This document shows, piece after piece, positions 19,016 to 31,527 of a stretch of 64,000 nt of DNA. Under the pieces are notes generated by a model. It was given only the letters and a program-made list of their open reading frames with translations, was not told the origin of the DNA and did no database searches. The stretch comes from Homarus americanus (lineage: Eukaryota; Arthropoda; Malacostraca; Decapoda; Nephropidae), in assembly GCF_018991925.1 (NCBI RefSeq), contig NW_024751782.1, positions 322,965 to 386,964 on the forward strand, in the 5' to 3' direction. Each line of letters opens with the position of its first letter. Within the stretch, counting starts at the first letter, position 1. The position numbers and the translations under genes are program-made.

Positions 19016-21774
19016 AAAAATTCGATGGTTTCCTCGGTCAGAAAACTGTTCATGACTGTCGGAAAGTCACGTTCTCGGTGGGTATTGAATATTAAAAGTG
19101 TCGTTCAGCGATAAGCGTGATCTCATATGCATAATCGCAACGTCTTTCTGGTGTATTCTTGTGTAGCAAACTGTCGTACTAGGTGTGTTGGTGGGTGCTG
19201 TTGGGGAATAACCAGTTGCATTGATCGGGTCAACAAAGATCGGGAAAACGAAAACAGATTCTCTACAAAATTCACAGCTTCCCTCATCAAGAAATAATGA
19301 GAAATTTAACGAATTTTTTTCATATACTGAAATCAGAGTACAATAAAACACATTATATTATAAACAGCGTCGATTGATAACAAATTCGACAAATCACCTC
19401 CGTTATCAAATGATGATTATCAAAGACGTTTAGCTCTTAGAACCAAGACTAACACAAGAGAAGACTGTCACCCTGTCTTTCATTCCCGACACTTGCTATA
19501 CTGGTGACGCACAACTGCAAAGAACAACAGAAAGTATGTGATAATTTCTGACATACCTGTAGGTGACACACAGCAATAATACCACGCCAGGAGATGTATA
19601 GACCGACGATAAGATTAATATTGGAGACACTCGATATAGTTTCTTGTAGTGTGTATATATATAAGACCTACCTCGCCCACATCATCAGAACATGATAAAG
19701 GATAATTTTAGTTATATTTGATATATTTATTCGGCATTATAAATTTAACTTTTCATTAACTGGATAGAAATAGTATTAATGTTTTCGTTGACTTGTTTTA
19801 TTGTGGATATCGATTAAAATAATAATAAACTAAAAGTCATTGTATCACAGGTGTTGTCAGGTAACGTCATCACAGGTGGTCATCATCAGCCAACGAGTCT
19901 CAAAGTAATTAATGAGATGAGTAAAATTGTTTCAGCGAGCTTCGGGTCGACATTATGCTTCAACAAGCTTTAGCGACATTAATATTTGGGAATTAATTCA
20001 TATATACATAACAGCTTAGAAATAATAAACCCTTATAAAGATGATAATACGGTATTAACATAATCCCTACACCCCTCATGACAGTTCAACATTAACCGAC
20101 AGACACCCGGGCTAATCCTCTGATGGCTCGCTGGTTATGCCAACAACCTTGTGTCTCATGTTCGATGTTTTTTTATTATGTTTGTTCTTTATTCTAGCAA
20201 AATATTATAACCATCTTTACTGAAAAAATGTCTTAATATCAGACCTGAAACCTACAGGTGTCATTCAAAATAATTAATTTTTCGATTCGTCCTATTCTGA
20301 GGGTGGCTGGTTGAACCCCGGGGAAGTGAGGTGGTGGGGTACACACACACGCTGCCTCCTTGAGTACTGAAGGCTTAGTAAACAGTGTGCTGTATCCACC
20401 TTGTCCCTAAAGGGTAGTCATGCCTATGGGATCAACTTTCACTTTTTTTTCATCCATACACATTAGCAATCGACCACAGAATCATGTTACTGTAACTAGT
20501 TGTAAGTAGTGAATAATACGTAAACTTTAATAATATGATCCCTAAGGTGATAAAACATTGCAAATTTACCGAGACGTGATCACCAGGCGCCTTGACATGA
20601 CCATATTATTTAAAATGATCACAGAGGTTCAGTATCGCTAGTGTACCTCTGTAAACATTCTAATGTTCTGGTTAGCATTATGTCAGAGAAAGAGAGAGAG
20701 AAATGGTTGTCTAATCATAGGATACATCGCGGCTAGAAGAAATTTGAGTCGATTTTATGGTCAATAAGATTATATGCATTCAGCAAGTGTGGGGTAGCGA
20801 TTAGTGTTTAGTTATAGTGGAAATAAGAGAATGAATCCGGGTTAAATGACCTTAGATGGCAGTAAAATCAGACATTGTTTATCTCAAGAAATTACCAGAC
20901 ATTACCGAGGTGCAGTGCGGTCTGTCGCCTTTCGAACCGATATTTATCGAAAATGAGTAAGTAAAGAAGGAAAACGTGTTTACGAGAGATGTTGCAAATG
21001 AATTATTCTGAAGCTGAAACCAAACGAAATGAAATCAGCAATGAAGATGGTGGTAGACTGGTCGACATAATGGTTCATGCTTCTGGTATGGCTGCCATGA
21101 TGAACAAAAACAAAGAACAGCTGAAATAAATAATGACAACTAAAATATATAATGACAGATAAAGTAAATAATGACAGCTAAAATAATCACCCATGAAACT
21201 ATATAAATAAGCAACATGAATATAAAATAAAACAACTAATATCTCAAAAAATTCAGATCAATAACTAACATCCTGAGAAATAAAACAAACCGTTAAAACA
21301 CATTAAAATATAAGTAACAAAACAATGAGTTATATACTAGAAACAAAAGACGAATGATATACCTTATAATAAATTAAAAGTTATATAAAAAAAAATTTAC
21401 AACAAAACTGTCTTTAAATAACTAAGTTTATCTATATCATACTATTTCAAAAATGATATATAAATAAATTCCAAAATATTGATCAAGATAACAGTCACTG
21501 ATATCCTCCCACCAGCGTCTCTAATGATAACAGAATTATCCTCGAGCGGTGGCATGAGTAACTGTCGGATATCTATAAACACTGTATTCCACCTTAGAGT
21601 TTATAATCGTCGATATAAATGTTGATTAAAAATAAATGCTCTTTGTAGTATAGACTGAAGAGTAGCACAAGGATGTTTATTATCGCAAATCTCATTTTCG
21701 ATTATGTGGTGGTCGAGGAGAAGGGAGGGAAGGGTAAATATGATACGGTGTCACATTGTCTTGCCCGGAGTCAC
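19016..21774. other. non-coding, AT-rich; weak tRNA-like traces
   Basis: Mostly AT-rich anonymous DNA. At 20115-20170 a GGCTCGCTGGTT stretch followed 35 bases later by ATGTTCGATG and a T run looks like a badly decayed tRNA-derived SINE head with a pol III stop. A GGTTGAACCCC box lies at 20301-20311. Neither is convincing alone. Confidence 0.45.
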
Positions 21775-22080
21775 TAGGGGGGTAAGGAGGGAGAGGAGAA
21801 GAAGAGGAGAAGGAGGAGGAGGAGAAGGCGAAGGCGAAGTAGGAGGAGAAGGCGAAGGCGAAGGAGGAGAAGGCGAAGGAGGAGGAGAAGGCGAAGGAGG
21901 AGGAGAAGAAGAAGGAGGAGGAGAAGAAGGAGGAGGAGAAGGGGGAGGACGAGGACAAGTAGAAGGAGGATGAGGAGAAGTAAAAGAAAGAGGAGCAGAA
22001 AGAAGAAGAAGAAGAGGAGGAATAGGAGAAGAAAGATAAGGAGGAGGAAGATGAGTAGGAAGTAAAGGAGAGGAGAACCA
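21775..22080 (+). repeat. purine-only GGA/GAA tract
   Basis: About 300 bp of almost pure purine on the plus strand, built of GGA, GAA and GGCGAA triplets. Its triplet periodicity keeps several frames open (GEGEGG-type on plus, serine- or leucine-rich on minus). These are compositional and not genes. Such mirror-rich homopurine tracts can form triplex (H-) DNA. Confidence 0.85.
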
Positions 22081-22559
22081 AGATGCCCAGTGACATCTCT
22101 TGTAGAAAACATGACCTAATTTATTTTTTTTTACCTTCTTGATATACGAACGTTCAACAAATAAATCAACAACAAATATATTCACAGTACAAGAACGAGT
22201 AGAAAGCGCACAGAAGAATCAATAAATATATACGACTTTCCCCCAATTTTCCCCGTAAAAAAAATAATTGTACAGCAATTTGTATGAAGCATGAGGAGAT
22301 AGACTTCATATCAGGTTTAATACTGTTTTAAAATGTATACTTGACGCATTTTCAGTCAGATAAAATGCAATGGAGGAGAGATTAAACCTGTATGCTTTAT
22401 GTTGAAATTACGCCTTCAAGATCCCCCCCCCACCTCCCCACCCCCCCCACCCCCCAACCCGACCAGAAAGACGCACGTAAATAAAGACGTTGGGGGTAAT
22501 AACAGAGCTCGGCAGATTACCGTCCACACTGCTGCCAGTCACCTGCCATCACCACACCT
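22081..22559. other. non-coding with a C run
   Basis: AT-rich, then a C-dominated stretch at about 22423-22462. Nothing coding is recognised. Confidence 0.55.
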
Positions 22560-22930
22560 CACCACCCCAGTATGTCACCAGTTACACCCCACCAGTCTAT
22601 GTCACCAGTTACACCCCCACTAGTCTCTATCACCTATTGTTCCTACCAGTCTGTGTCACCAGTTACAACCCACCAGTCTATGTCTCCAGTTACCCCAATT
22701 CTATGTCACCAGTTACACCCCAATCTATGTCACCAGTTACACCAGTCTCTGTCACCACACCCCACCAGTCTCTCTGTCACAGTTACAACCCACAGTCTGT
22801 CACCTATCTCTGTCACCAGTTACAACCACCAAGTCTATCGCAGTTACCCACCAGTCTCTGTCACCCGTCAAGTCATCACCACAACCCACCGGTCTCTGCC
22901 AACAGTCCTTTACCAGCTCACTGCACCAGA
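22560..22930 (+). repeat. CACCAGTTACACC-type minisatellite
   Basis: Irregular array of 18-30 bp units around TGTCACCAGTTACACC and CACCAGTCTATG, at least 14 copies with length variation. It keeps long frames open (LCHQLQPP or MSPVTP types), which are by-products of the repeat. Confidence 0.8.
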
Positions 22931-22993
22931 GTAAGGCTGTGTGTAATGTAATGTGAGTCTGCAAGTTGGAGTGTCGTGTGTGGTTGTATTTAT

Positions 22994-22998
22994 GATGT

Positions 22999-23054
<56 letters not shown>
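22994..23054 (+). repeat. (TG)n microsatellite
   Basis: About 60 bp of TG preceded by TGTATG interruptions. Confidence 0.95.
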
Positions 23055-23055
<1 letters not shown>

Positions 23056-24960
23056 TCGTCAGCACAAAACACACAGTATTAGTTGTCGTGTAGACACTCT
23101 AGGAGTTATATAGTACACGGAAGGACTTTGTCAACCTTAGGAATATGGCAGCAAAATTTTGTTACTTCCATTATGTGGTTATGTTAATAAGGAGGTCAAA
23201 AGTCAACGAGGTGATCTTATACACAAAAAGTTCAGTTTACTCATTAAACAACCTGACACTGTTAGGATAACCGCTAAAGTAACACGATGATGTGTCCATT
23301 CATTCCTTCCCTGTTCACCAACATCCCTCTACTACCCGGCGAAGGAGGAGGAAGAGAGGGAGGAGGCGGTGACGGAGGCACAGATAACAGGGTAGGACGG
23401 TCGGTCAGGCTGGATGCTGCTCACGTTACCACCAGCTGACACACTTGCTGGGCCTCCGTCACCGCCTGCCACGACTACCATAGTGAAAAAAGAAAGGGGG
23501 TAGGTTTTGTGGTGGAGGGAGGGAAGGAGAGGATATAGGAGGGAGAAAGAGAGGGGGTTGTCGTGTGCAAGAGTCTGAGGAACCCTATCAACTGCATCAG
23601 CCAGTCCTCGTCAGCTTCCTCCCTGCGAAACACACTCGGCCACGGTCACTGATTGAAACGCTGTGGAGCTTCTGTGTGGATTTAATATAGCTCTTTCGGA
23701 TGTACGTACAATATAAAACTGAAACTGTGGCAGATGGCCGGAAGATGGAGTGTCAGGGGTGCGGAGAGGGTGGGCAGAGGGGGAACAGAAATGTGGCATA
23801 CGAGCAAGGGGAGAGAGGAGACGTAAAATTTATATAAGAGAGAAGTAACAGTGAGAGGTAGGAAAAAAAAGGAGGGGAGAAGGGGAAGGAGGAGGAGGGA
23901 GGATTGAAAGCTCGTGAGAAAGATGTTGGGGGAGAGTAGAAAGAGGAGGTGGAATACTGGTAAAGGATTTATAGGTCAGTGTCCCCGGCAGTCTGTGTTC
24001 TGCTTGTATCATGAACACACCCTCAGTGCAACACTTAACATCACCTCCACTTGTTAGGTATGCACTGTGTGAGGTCTGCTAGGTGTTACGTGCGTGTGTG
24101 TGTGTGTGTGTGTCAAACGTGTTCCGGTACGAGTGCTGCCCTCTTGTGGTCTGCATGCAAATGAGTTGTGAATGAGATATTCCTATTATTCATTGTACTG
24201 TAGTGAGTGAGACAGTTTCCATTCCTAATATGCATTGTAGGAGTTGACTTGTTTTTTTAGATGATATACGATAGTCACCAAATCCTGCCGTCACCTGTAC
24301 AAGTTCCTCAACAATGCAATTCTTCAAGTAGGTGTTTACTTACCCCGCCATGAGTGAATAGAAACCAAACATGCACCACCACCTCTTGCATGGTGAACAC
24401 CTTGCAAAAGTTTAACTTAAAAGAAACCTAAGTGGAGGGGGGTACCTCAAGGTATGAGCTTATCCAGGAAGTTTATTTCTCTTATATTTTATTTATCTCC
24501 AAGTCTCTTAACCTGTTAGTTTTAATGAATCTTTTAAGAGGAAGGAAAAACTTAGGCCAAGAAGCAATTTTACATCAACGTCACGAAGTCGTTCACTTAC
24601 GTTTCTTGTTAATTGTTTTATGACGTGGGGGGGTCGTCGAGCAACTGAATGATATCACCTGGGAGTAACTGTAGTGAAAATTATGTTACTTCCTTTATGA
24701 TCACGATGTCTTTATGTATCCTATAAAAAAATCGAACAAAATGTAATTAGATGAAGATTATTATATTGCATTGTGTTGAACGAGCATTCGACTGTAAACC
24801 CAACATTATAACCACGAACTTAAGTCTAATTTTTTTAACGAATAATATGCAAATAAATAGTCATTTGCATAGTTAGATGGGGCTGCATAGTTAGGTGGAG
24901 TTAACAGATTGTTATTCAAATTTAACAAAGATATTCAAAAGTGCGAAGTGATAAAATGAT
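23055..24960. other. non-coding; purine-rich patches
   Basis: Purine-rich runs at 23339-23375, 23495-23560 and 23835-23950, and a short (TG)n at about 24092-24112. No gene recognised. Confidence 0.55.
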
Positions 24961-25027
24961 AACACAACACAGCACAACACAACACAACACAACACAACAC
25001 AACACAACACAACACAACACAACACAA
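24961..25027 (+). repeat. (AACAC)n pentanucleotide microsatellite
   Basis: About 13 copies of AACAC with one early variant (AGCAC). Confidence 0.95.
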
Positions 25028-25499
25028 CGAAATGAAACGAAACATAGCGGTATTCGGCGTCTTAATATGTATACGACACGAAGGAACACTGTAGCTCTAT
25101 TTGTTCTTGCTCTAAACATATGCATTATATTTTCATACAAACAATAAAAAACAAATAATGTAAATTATATTGTATTTACGCAAGTGTAGCTTCATGGGAA
25201 AATTCTCATTAATATTCAACAAAATGCTCTGTTACGAGTAAAAATTATTTTGGTCGACTGCTGGATTCCGACCACCTAGCACAAATTAGTTTATATTTAT
25301 TATTTTTTTTATAGGACACATATAAACATAAAATCAGATATACATACACATAAAAAACACATCCATACAGAACACACATCACACATTTGACACACGTAAA
25401 CACAACAAGCATACTGTACACATAAATCCACACAGATGTACACCCTTAATAAACCACCGCTCCTAACTATTCCAGGAAAGGTTTTTCTTTTTATATGGG
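25028..25499. other. non-coding, AT-rich
   Basis: Includes an ACACATA-rich stretch at 25315-25420 that keeps a cysteine/valine-rich minus frame open. No gene recognised. Confidence 0.55.
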
Positions 25500-25634
25500 T
25501 AATAGCCCATCCAGGCACAGGTCATCGACCCACAAAGGGGCCCAGGGGGCGAAAATTAAGAGAAAGGAAATTAAAAAATAGAAGAGGAAAAGACTATATT
25601 AATCTACACCACAAAGATGCCGGAAAACCAGCTT

Positions 25635-27112
25635 TTAGAAGCAAGACAGATTGTAAGAGTATGGAAACACAGAAGAAGGCAGAGCATTCCACATTTTGGC
25701 TGTGTGAGGAAAGAAGGATGTACTATAACGGGTTATTCTAGTGTGACCGACATCCACAGAGAAACGGTGGGCACCGCGGGCAAGACGAATGTTACGAGCC
25801 CACGGCCTTGCCGGCGGTACACAGAATGCCAAATCCACCGAACATTGCCCGTTAAAGTACCTGTAAAAGAGATTGAGTGAAGCAACAATGCGGCGAAGAG
25901 AAAGGGTAGAGAGATTATCAACTAAAGGAGGAGAGTTAATAAGACGAAATGCCTTTAATTCCACCCTATCTAACAGTTGGACAGAGCAGTACTCCAAGTT
26001 ATGACGAATGAATCCCTTATATACTTGAAGCAACTGCTCAGGAGTGAAGTAGCTACAACATCTGTACAGTATTCCCAGCTTTCGGGAGGCAGATTTAGCT
26101 ATGTTGAAGATGTGTGGCTTCCATGTCATTTTAGAGGAAATGGTGAGGCTTAGAATATCTATTTTAGAATTTGGCAGAATGATTGCATCCTGAAATGTGA
26201 TTGGTGGGAGATCTATTTTGGAAAGTGTAATTGGTAAATATTGTGTTTTATTACTACTGAATTTAACCAAGTATCTACCTCCCATTCAGAGATGCTGCAC
26301 AGATTGATAGATGAAATGATATCAGCTCTAGAAACAGATCTAGTCTGAGAATTAGGGGAAAGGGAAAAAATGGGAAGTGAAGAGTAGAATCATCAGCGTG
26401 AGAATGGATAAAATTAGTCGTAGTGTGAAGTAAATCATTGATAAAAAGAAGGAAGAGAGTTAGGTGAAAGAACAGAACCCTGTGGGACCCCACTATTGGT
26501 AGAGAAAGAGCGAGTGATCGATCCCTCGGCAACAACTGCCATGGATCTGTTCTCAAGGAAGCTTGAAATTAGAAAACAAAGTGGGGGAGAGAAACCATAA
26601 GAGGGAAGTTTAGAAAGCAAAGACTTGTGCCATACCCTGTCAAATGCTTTAGAGATGTCGAGGGTTACGACGAAAGTTTTCCCATAATCCCTAAGAAAGG
26701 ATGACCAAAGATGGGTGCAGTAGAAGAGTAGATCACCAGTAGATCTGGCCTGGCGAAAGCCATACTGATGATTCAATAAAAGAGAATGGCGTTCAAGGTA
26801 ATGGAGAAATTGAGAGTTTAAGATAGCATCTGAAAATCTTCGAGAGGGATGAAGTTAGGGCAATGGGGCAACAGTTAAAGGGATTAGAATGGTCACCAGG
26901 TCTTCGGGTTGGGCTGAACCGAGGCATGCTTCCGAAGGAACATTTTGAGTTTTGAGGCAAAGGCGAAAGAGGCGAGCAAGCACAGGGGCCAGAATTTCAG
27001 CACCCTCCCTTAGATTACGAGGGGTTATTCCGTCCGGTCCATGCGCCTTGCTCGCATCCAACATGAATAATACACCAGCAACCCTACGAGTGAAGATTAT
27101 AGGAAAGTGCAT
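25635..27112 (-). pseudogene. LINE C reverse transcriptase, four-piece frame
   Basis: Piece 1 (27112-26855) has KAHGPDGITPRNLREGAEIL, the entry motif. Piece 2 (26776-26435) has QYGFRQARST, LDISKAFDRVWH with the first catalytic D, and [10 protein letters not shown]. Piece 3 (26556-26275) has LFINDLL and the HADDST catalytic pair (Y replaced by H). Piece 4 (26285-25635) is the thumb and C-terminus. In piece 4, LEYCSVQLLDRVELKAFRLI appears to lack about a dozen residues normally found between the CS and LLDRVE segments, an in-frame deletion. Both catalytic aspartate sites survive in sequence but not in one frame. Confidence 0.88.
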
Positions 27113-27672
27113 AGGTTCAGTAGGAGAAGCAGGAGTAGGAGGAGTAGAGTTGGAATCGTCTAAGGTGGAGTTAGAGGAGACTAAGATGCCAAAGAGGTTG
27201 GCTTTATCAGGAGGAGAGTTGGCAATAGAGTTATCAGGTCGGAAGAGAGGAGAAAAAGAGGGAGTGCAGAAGTTATTACAGATGTTTTTGGTTAAGGACC
27301 AGAAGGATTTACTAGAAGAAGAGTTAGTCAGGTCAGCGGTTTTTCTTTAAATAGAATTCCGTTCGGCCCTACGAAGAACAACCTTACAACGATTCCTAGA
27401 AGTAATGAAAGAGGAGTGGGTAACAGGAGGAGATAGTTTCATAACTTGATACGGCCTGTCTCTCCCTACACGCAAGAGAACAGGAGCGATCAAAACATGA
27501 TTGTAAAGTGAAAGTTTTGGTAAAAGATGGGATAAATCACTCATACCACCCAGTAAACCCCAGCAATGCTGTCAGCACATACCGAAGCGTCCGGAATGGA
27601 AAAGCAACATTCATCCCAGGGAAAGTCGAAAAAGAATTCTTGCAAGGATTGCCTGTGTGCCCTCCGAGGGTG

Positions 27673-28011
27673 CTATAGTTGGCGTTTAGAGGGAGGTGGG
27701 GGAGGTGGTCGCGCCCAGTTTGATTTAATAGAAATAAGATTGTGATCAGAAGACCCTAAGGGGGCAGAAATTGAGTATGAATTGTGTGAGGGGTTAGAGG
27801 TAAAACAGAGATATAAAATGTTACTAAGTTGAACGTGTCGATCTTGGACACGTGTGGGGAGTTTAATTATTTGTTCCAGATCATTAAGTAGGGAAAAAGA
27901 GAGTGTCTCAGCTCCACCTGGGTCATCCCTTGCAGAGCCAAGCCATTCTCTGTGATGTACATTGAAATCCCCTAGGTAGAGGATCTCGGTGTTGGGGTGT
28001 GTGGATAGCAA
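27673..28011 (-). pseudogene. LINE C endonuclease C-terminal half
   Basis: A 112-codon frame. GDFNVHH at about residues 14-20 carries the catalytic D and N of APE-type endonucleases, and GSSDHNLI at about residues 87-94 carries the terminal catalytic D-H pair. The N-terminal half with the first N and E residues is missing, so it cannot be active. It precedes the RT in the same orientation, as in other APE-type LINEs. Confidence 0.85.
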
Positions 28012-28060
28012 CGAATCAACTCAATGGTAGCAATAGAGAGTAGAGAATCAGAACTAATAA

Positions 28061-28444
28061 TTGCTCATCTACCAAACCGACTGTACTGCTTGACGCACTC
28101 AGCTGCTCCTAAGTTTATTGTGATCACAGCCGCAGACAGTGTAATCATCACTGGCTCTTAACACAGCTCAGAATACCACATGTTTGTCTCTGAGGCTTGA
28201 TACAGATATACACGTATTATTATCAACAGATTCAGATCAAGTTGCTGAGAGAATTCCTTCCCACGTTCCCGTCAGAGATGTTGCTCCAAGATAAACATGA
28301 AACTTTGAACCTAATAAATGAGGATTTTGAGCATGACGTTGTGTTATTAAATAGAACAAAAAATTAAGGAAAGAAACAGCAGATAAATTTGAAGGACACC
28401 CTAAAAGAGTATAAGCAAACAGTAGTCAGTTCACTCTCCCCCTT
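28061..28444. other. non-coding, nothing recognised
   Basis: AT-rich spacer between LINE C and the LINE H fragment. Confidence 0.55.
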
Positions 28445-29005
28445 GATGAGATGTATCAAGTTAAACGCGAGGTCAGAAGACTACCGTATATGATATTACC
28501 GAGGCTAAGCTAAGGCTGAATGCCCTTGGTGGTCTGTATGCCCATGTGAGAATGTTTGGAGAAAATAGATGTATTTATGGACAGATATATGGCCACACGT
28601 TTAAGCACTCGGCCTTGTATGGACAGACATATGGCCACACGTTTAAACACTCGGTCTTGTATGGACAGACATATGGCCACACGTTTAAACACTCGGTCTT
28701 GGATTGTAAGAAAATTAAACCTTTCATATATAAAAAAGTCTTATATTATACCCCGTGTCAAATGGATTTTACCTAATTGCTGTAGGTAACTTAGCTGATA
28801 TCTTAAGACAGTCTCCACACTTTACACCAAGTAGACAAATCAACTACTTTCTGTCAAGATATTGTAACCTAATGTATTGAACAAACTTTATAATATCTAA
28901 TGCTGTAATATTTTGAGATCTGACAGAATTATCTTGTGTCCTATTCTCTATAATCCGTTTTGCGTTATAGCTTACAGGATGAGTATAAGGTGCACAAAAC
29001 ACTAC
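28445..29005 (+). mobile_element. LINE H copy 2: C-terminal and 3' UTR fragment
   Basis: Starts with LDEMYQVKREVRRLPYMILP, related to the MYQVK start of the 8104 copy. After stops it gives MPLVV and VRMFGEKIDVFMDRYMATRL. The last 55 bases (28950-29003), around ACAGGATGAGTATAAGGTGC, match 8487-8550 with scattered substitutions. A 42-bp unit has been amplified three times inside the coding part (28576-28701). It is a dead 3' fragment; the family cannot be placed in a clade from this much sequence. Confidence 0.55.
28576..28701 (+). repeat. 42-bp tandem repeat, three copies
   Basis: Copies at 28576-28617, 28618-28659 and 28660-28701. Copies 2 and 3 are identical and copy 1 differs at three positions. 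The unit holds TATGGCCACACGTTTAAACA and keeps the frame (14 codons), giving YGQTYGHTFKHSVL in one frame and DRHMATRLNTRSCM in another. It probably arose by slippage within the LINE fragment. Confidence 0.9.
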
Positions 29006-30984
29006 GACCCCTTCCCTCTATAATCACTCCTAATCCCTAAGACGACCCACCCAACCCATCAAATCCCAACACCTCACCCAAATCATCCTTAATCCCTCCC
29101 TTATATCCCCACGACATATATCCCCGCTACCACCCTGTCACTTAACTCCCTTGACTCCCCAGACTCGTATCCACATCCCCCATCCCCCGCACAAGACCTG
29201 CCACGCACACCTAATCCCTCACGACCACTGTCCTTACTCCTTGTTCCTCGCTACCTTATTTATCTTCCAACACTCTTATTATAACTTATTTTCATATATG
29301 ATTCTATTGTCTTTATTGTCTAGCAAGTGACAAACGGGAATCATGATGACTAGAACACTGCGAGATAGTCCAGAGTTTTTGTTTTGTGATGGTAAGCAGG
29401 CCGAGCTAACACAGGGATGTCAGTCGTGGTATGCTAGAGAACTGAAGGAGGAAGTCCCGTGTAGTATGCTGTGTGTGGTGACGAGGTGAAGGTCGAGATT
29501 TGCACGTCAACTTCAGGGGGCTGGTGGATGAAGAAGTAGGGAGGATGTAAGAGGGATGAGGTAGGATGGATGATGAGGAGGAAGTAGGAGGGATGAGATA
29601 GGACGGAGGAGGAAGGGATGAGAAAGGAAAGAGGAGAGGACAGGGGGAAGGATAAGAGAGAGGTGGAGGAAGGGGGAAGGAGGTAGGAGGAAGGAATGGG
29701 ATAGGAAGGAGAAGGAAGGGGGAGGAAGCAGTGATCAGCCGGTAATTCAAGGAAGAAGCAAAAAGCTGAGGCTGCCCGGTAAAAGCCTCCCAAGAGCTGC
29801 CATGAAATATGCACGACTGGCTCAGTAGTGCAGGGGGCGACGCTTGGTTGTAGGGAGAGTGGTAAAGGTGGTGGGGAGTGTATGATTGTGGGGGAGAGGT
29901 TGCTATGATTTTGACGAGGGTGTAGGGTGATGGGGAGATGTGACGGAGAAGAGAGAGGCTAAGATTATGGGAGGAGAGGGGGGGAGAAGGAAGATGGCAT
30001 GGACAGGACAAAATAAATGGGAGAGGCTGTTGGGGAGGAATTTTGGAGAATTTATTATAGAGATTTTCAGGCAAGGAGTCGGGGAGGGCGTTAGGGGAGG
30101 TACTGGGGAGGAATCTAGGGAAGGCACTGGGGAGAAATATCAGGGCTAGAGTCAGGAGAGATAATGATTTAAAAGGTCAAGGGGAAAGTCAGATGGGAGT
30201 TGAATTAAGTTAGAAAAGGTAGGATTGGGGGAAGGAGTGGTTGGGGTGGAGTGAATGGGAGCAGCAATAGGGAGAGAGAATCTTTCCTATCCAGATACGA
30301 GGAATATAACTGGATTGTGAAGGAAAACAAAAGAAGTGAGACGACTTAAAAAGAAGTTCAGAGTTCTAAGCAATAGTAAGGGTGACAAGAACTGCTGTGA
30401 TGACATCCAGTAAGAGTAAAAGTTAAGATATTAAGGGATATAATTATATTTTACCTGTGAAAAATTTGCCTTACTCAACTAAACTCAATAAGGGTACACT
30501 AAACTACATAACTGACAGATTTAGACACAAAATTCTTACTGCAAATTCTAAGTAACTATAAATCTTATAAAGTAATACGAGGAAAGAAACATGTCCTCTA
30601 ATTCAAGAATATACCAAGGAATATCAAGAAATTCACCTGACATTGCTGAAAATTGAAGTGGAAATACCCTCCACCTGCCCGCCAGAACCTCCCGTAATAC
30701 AACATTAATAATAGTATAGATGTACTTCACATTATTTACGTCAACACACCGCCATGACTTTGATTCAATTATTGTCGAGCGTGTGTACCGAGTGAATCTG
30801 AATTAAGCTTTCCAGTCAATTAAAACCTTATTCGAATTTTGGTTTAAAAATGTTATATCACCAGATATACAATTCACATCCAAATATTATAGATACTTTT
30901 ATATGCTCAGACACAAGCTTAATGAGTGGCGGGGTTTTATTGCCATAGATAGGTCCTAATCGAGAGGGATAGGCCCTAATCGAG
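29006..30984. other. non-coding; C-rich then purine-rich DNA
   Basis: 29010-29240 is C-rich on the plus strand. 29500-29740 and about 29880-30270 are dominated by GGA/GGG purine runs, which produce proline/serine-rich minus frames by composition (29406-30127). 30270-30984 is AT-rich. No gene recognised. Confidence 0.6.
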
Positions 30985-31527
30985 ATAAGAACATAAGAAT
31001 GGAGGAAACTGCAGCGGGCCAATTGGCAAATACTGGGCAGTCCCATTTACACCCAACCCCTATCGCTCACATATCCACCCAACCTATGTTTGAAGCAATT
31101 CAGCGTATTCGAGTTAATGATGATGTTTGGTAACTTGTTCCACTCATCCACTACTCTATTTCCAAACCAATATTCAGCTATCTCGCGCCAAAATCTAAAT
31201 TTCTCTAATTTAAAACCATTGCTACGAGTTCGCTACTGATTGGATAGTTTGAGTACCTTTGTAATATCACCTTTGCTTAGCCCTGACTTCCATTTATACA
31301 CCTCTATCATATCGCCCCTTACTCTACATCTCTCGAGGGAGTGCAAATTAAGATGCTTAAACCTGTCTCTGTACTCAAGACTCCTAATGCGCTGGATTAG
31401 TCTTGTCATTCTCCTCTGAATTCTTTCTAGGGATTCTATATCCATTCTGTAGTATGGTGACCAGAACTGAACTGCGTAATCCAAGTGAGGTCTCATAAGC
31501 GCATGATATAGTTTTAACAAGCACAAG
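30985..31527 (-). mobile_element. LINE E copy 1: 3' fragment
   Basis: The minus strand (31526-31233) encodes LLKLYHALMRPHLDYAVQFW, then SPYYRMDIESLERIQRRMTR and a C-terminal KWKSGLSKGDITKVLKLSNQ. After a stop or frameshift near 31230 the remaining C-terminal and 3' region continues to a terminus reading TCCATTCTTATGTTC on the minus strand (about 30985). The protein is the same as LINE E copy 3 at 60.8-61.5 kb with a few substitutions. The copy is 5'-truncated at 31527. Confidence 0.88.

Larger units (their letters stand above)
25500..28060 (-). mobile_element. LINE C: APE-type non-LTR retrotransposon, 5'-truncated
   Basis: Reading on the minus strand from about 28040, there is the C-terminal half of an AP endonuclease (ILYLGDFNVHHREWLGS; LGSSDHNLISI), a linker, and a reverse transcriptase in several frames, ending with a C-terminal thumb region and LWNALPSSVFPYSYNL-like end (near 25640). 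Palm landmarks are [31 protein letters not shown] and HADDSTLHF. The gene order endonuclease then RT and the motif spelling fit the Jockey/CR1 group. Frameshifts lie at about 27550, 26860, 26460 and 26280. The endonuclease N-terminus and any ORF1 are gone. The 3' limit near 25500 is approximate. Confidence 0.88.

Noticed and set aside
20109..20320. tRNA-like boxes
   Set aside because: A and B boxes are degenerate and no cloverleaf can be folded; not reported as a tRNA gene.
21692..22185. GEGEGG, serine-rich and leucine-rich ORFs
   Set aside because: A triplet-periodic purine tract keeps several frames on both strands open; the composition explains them.
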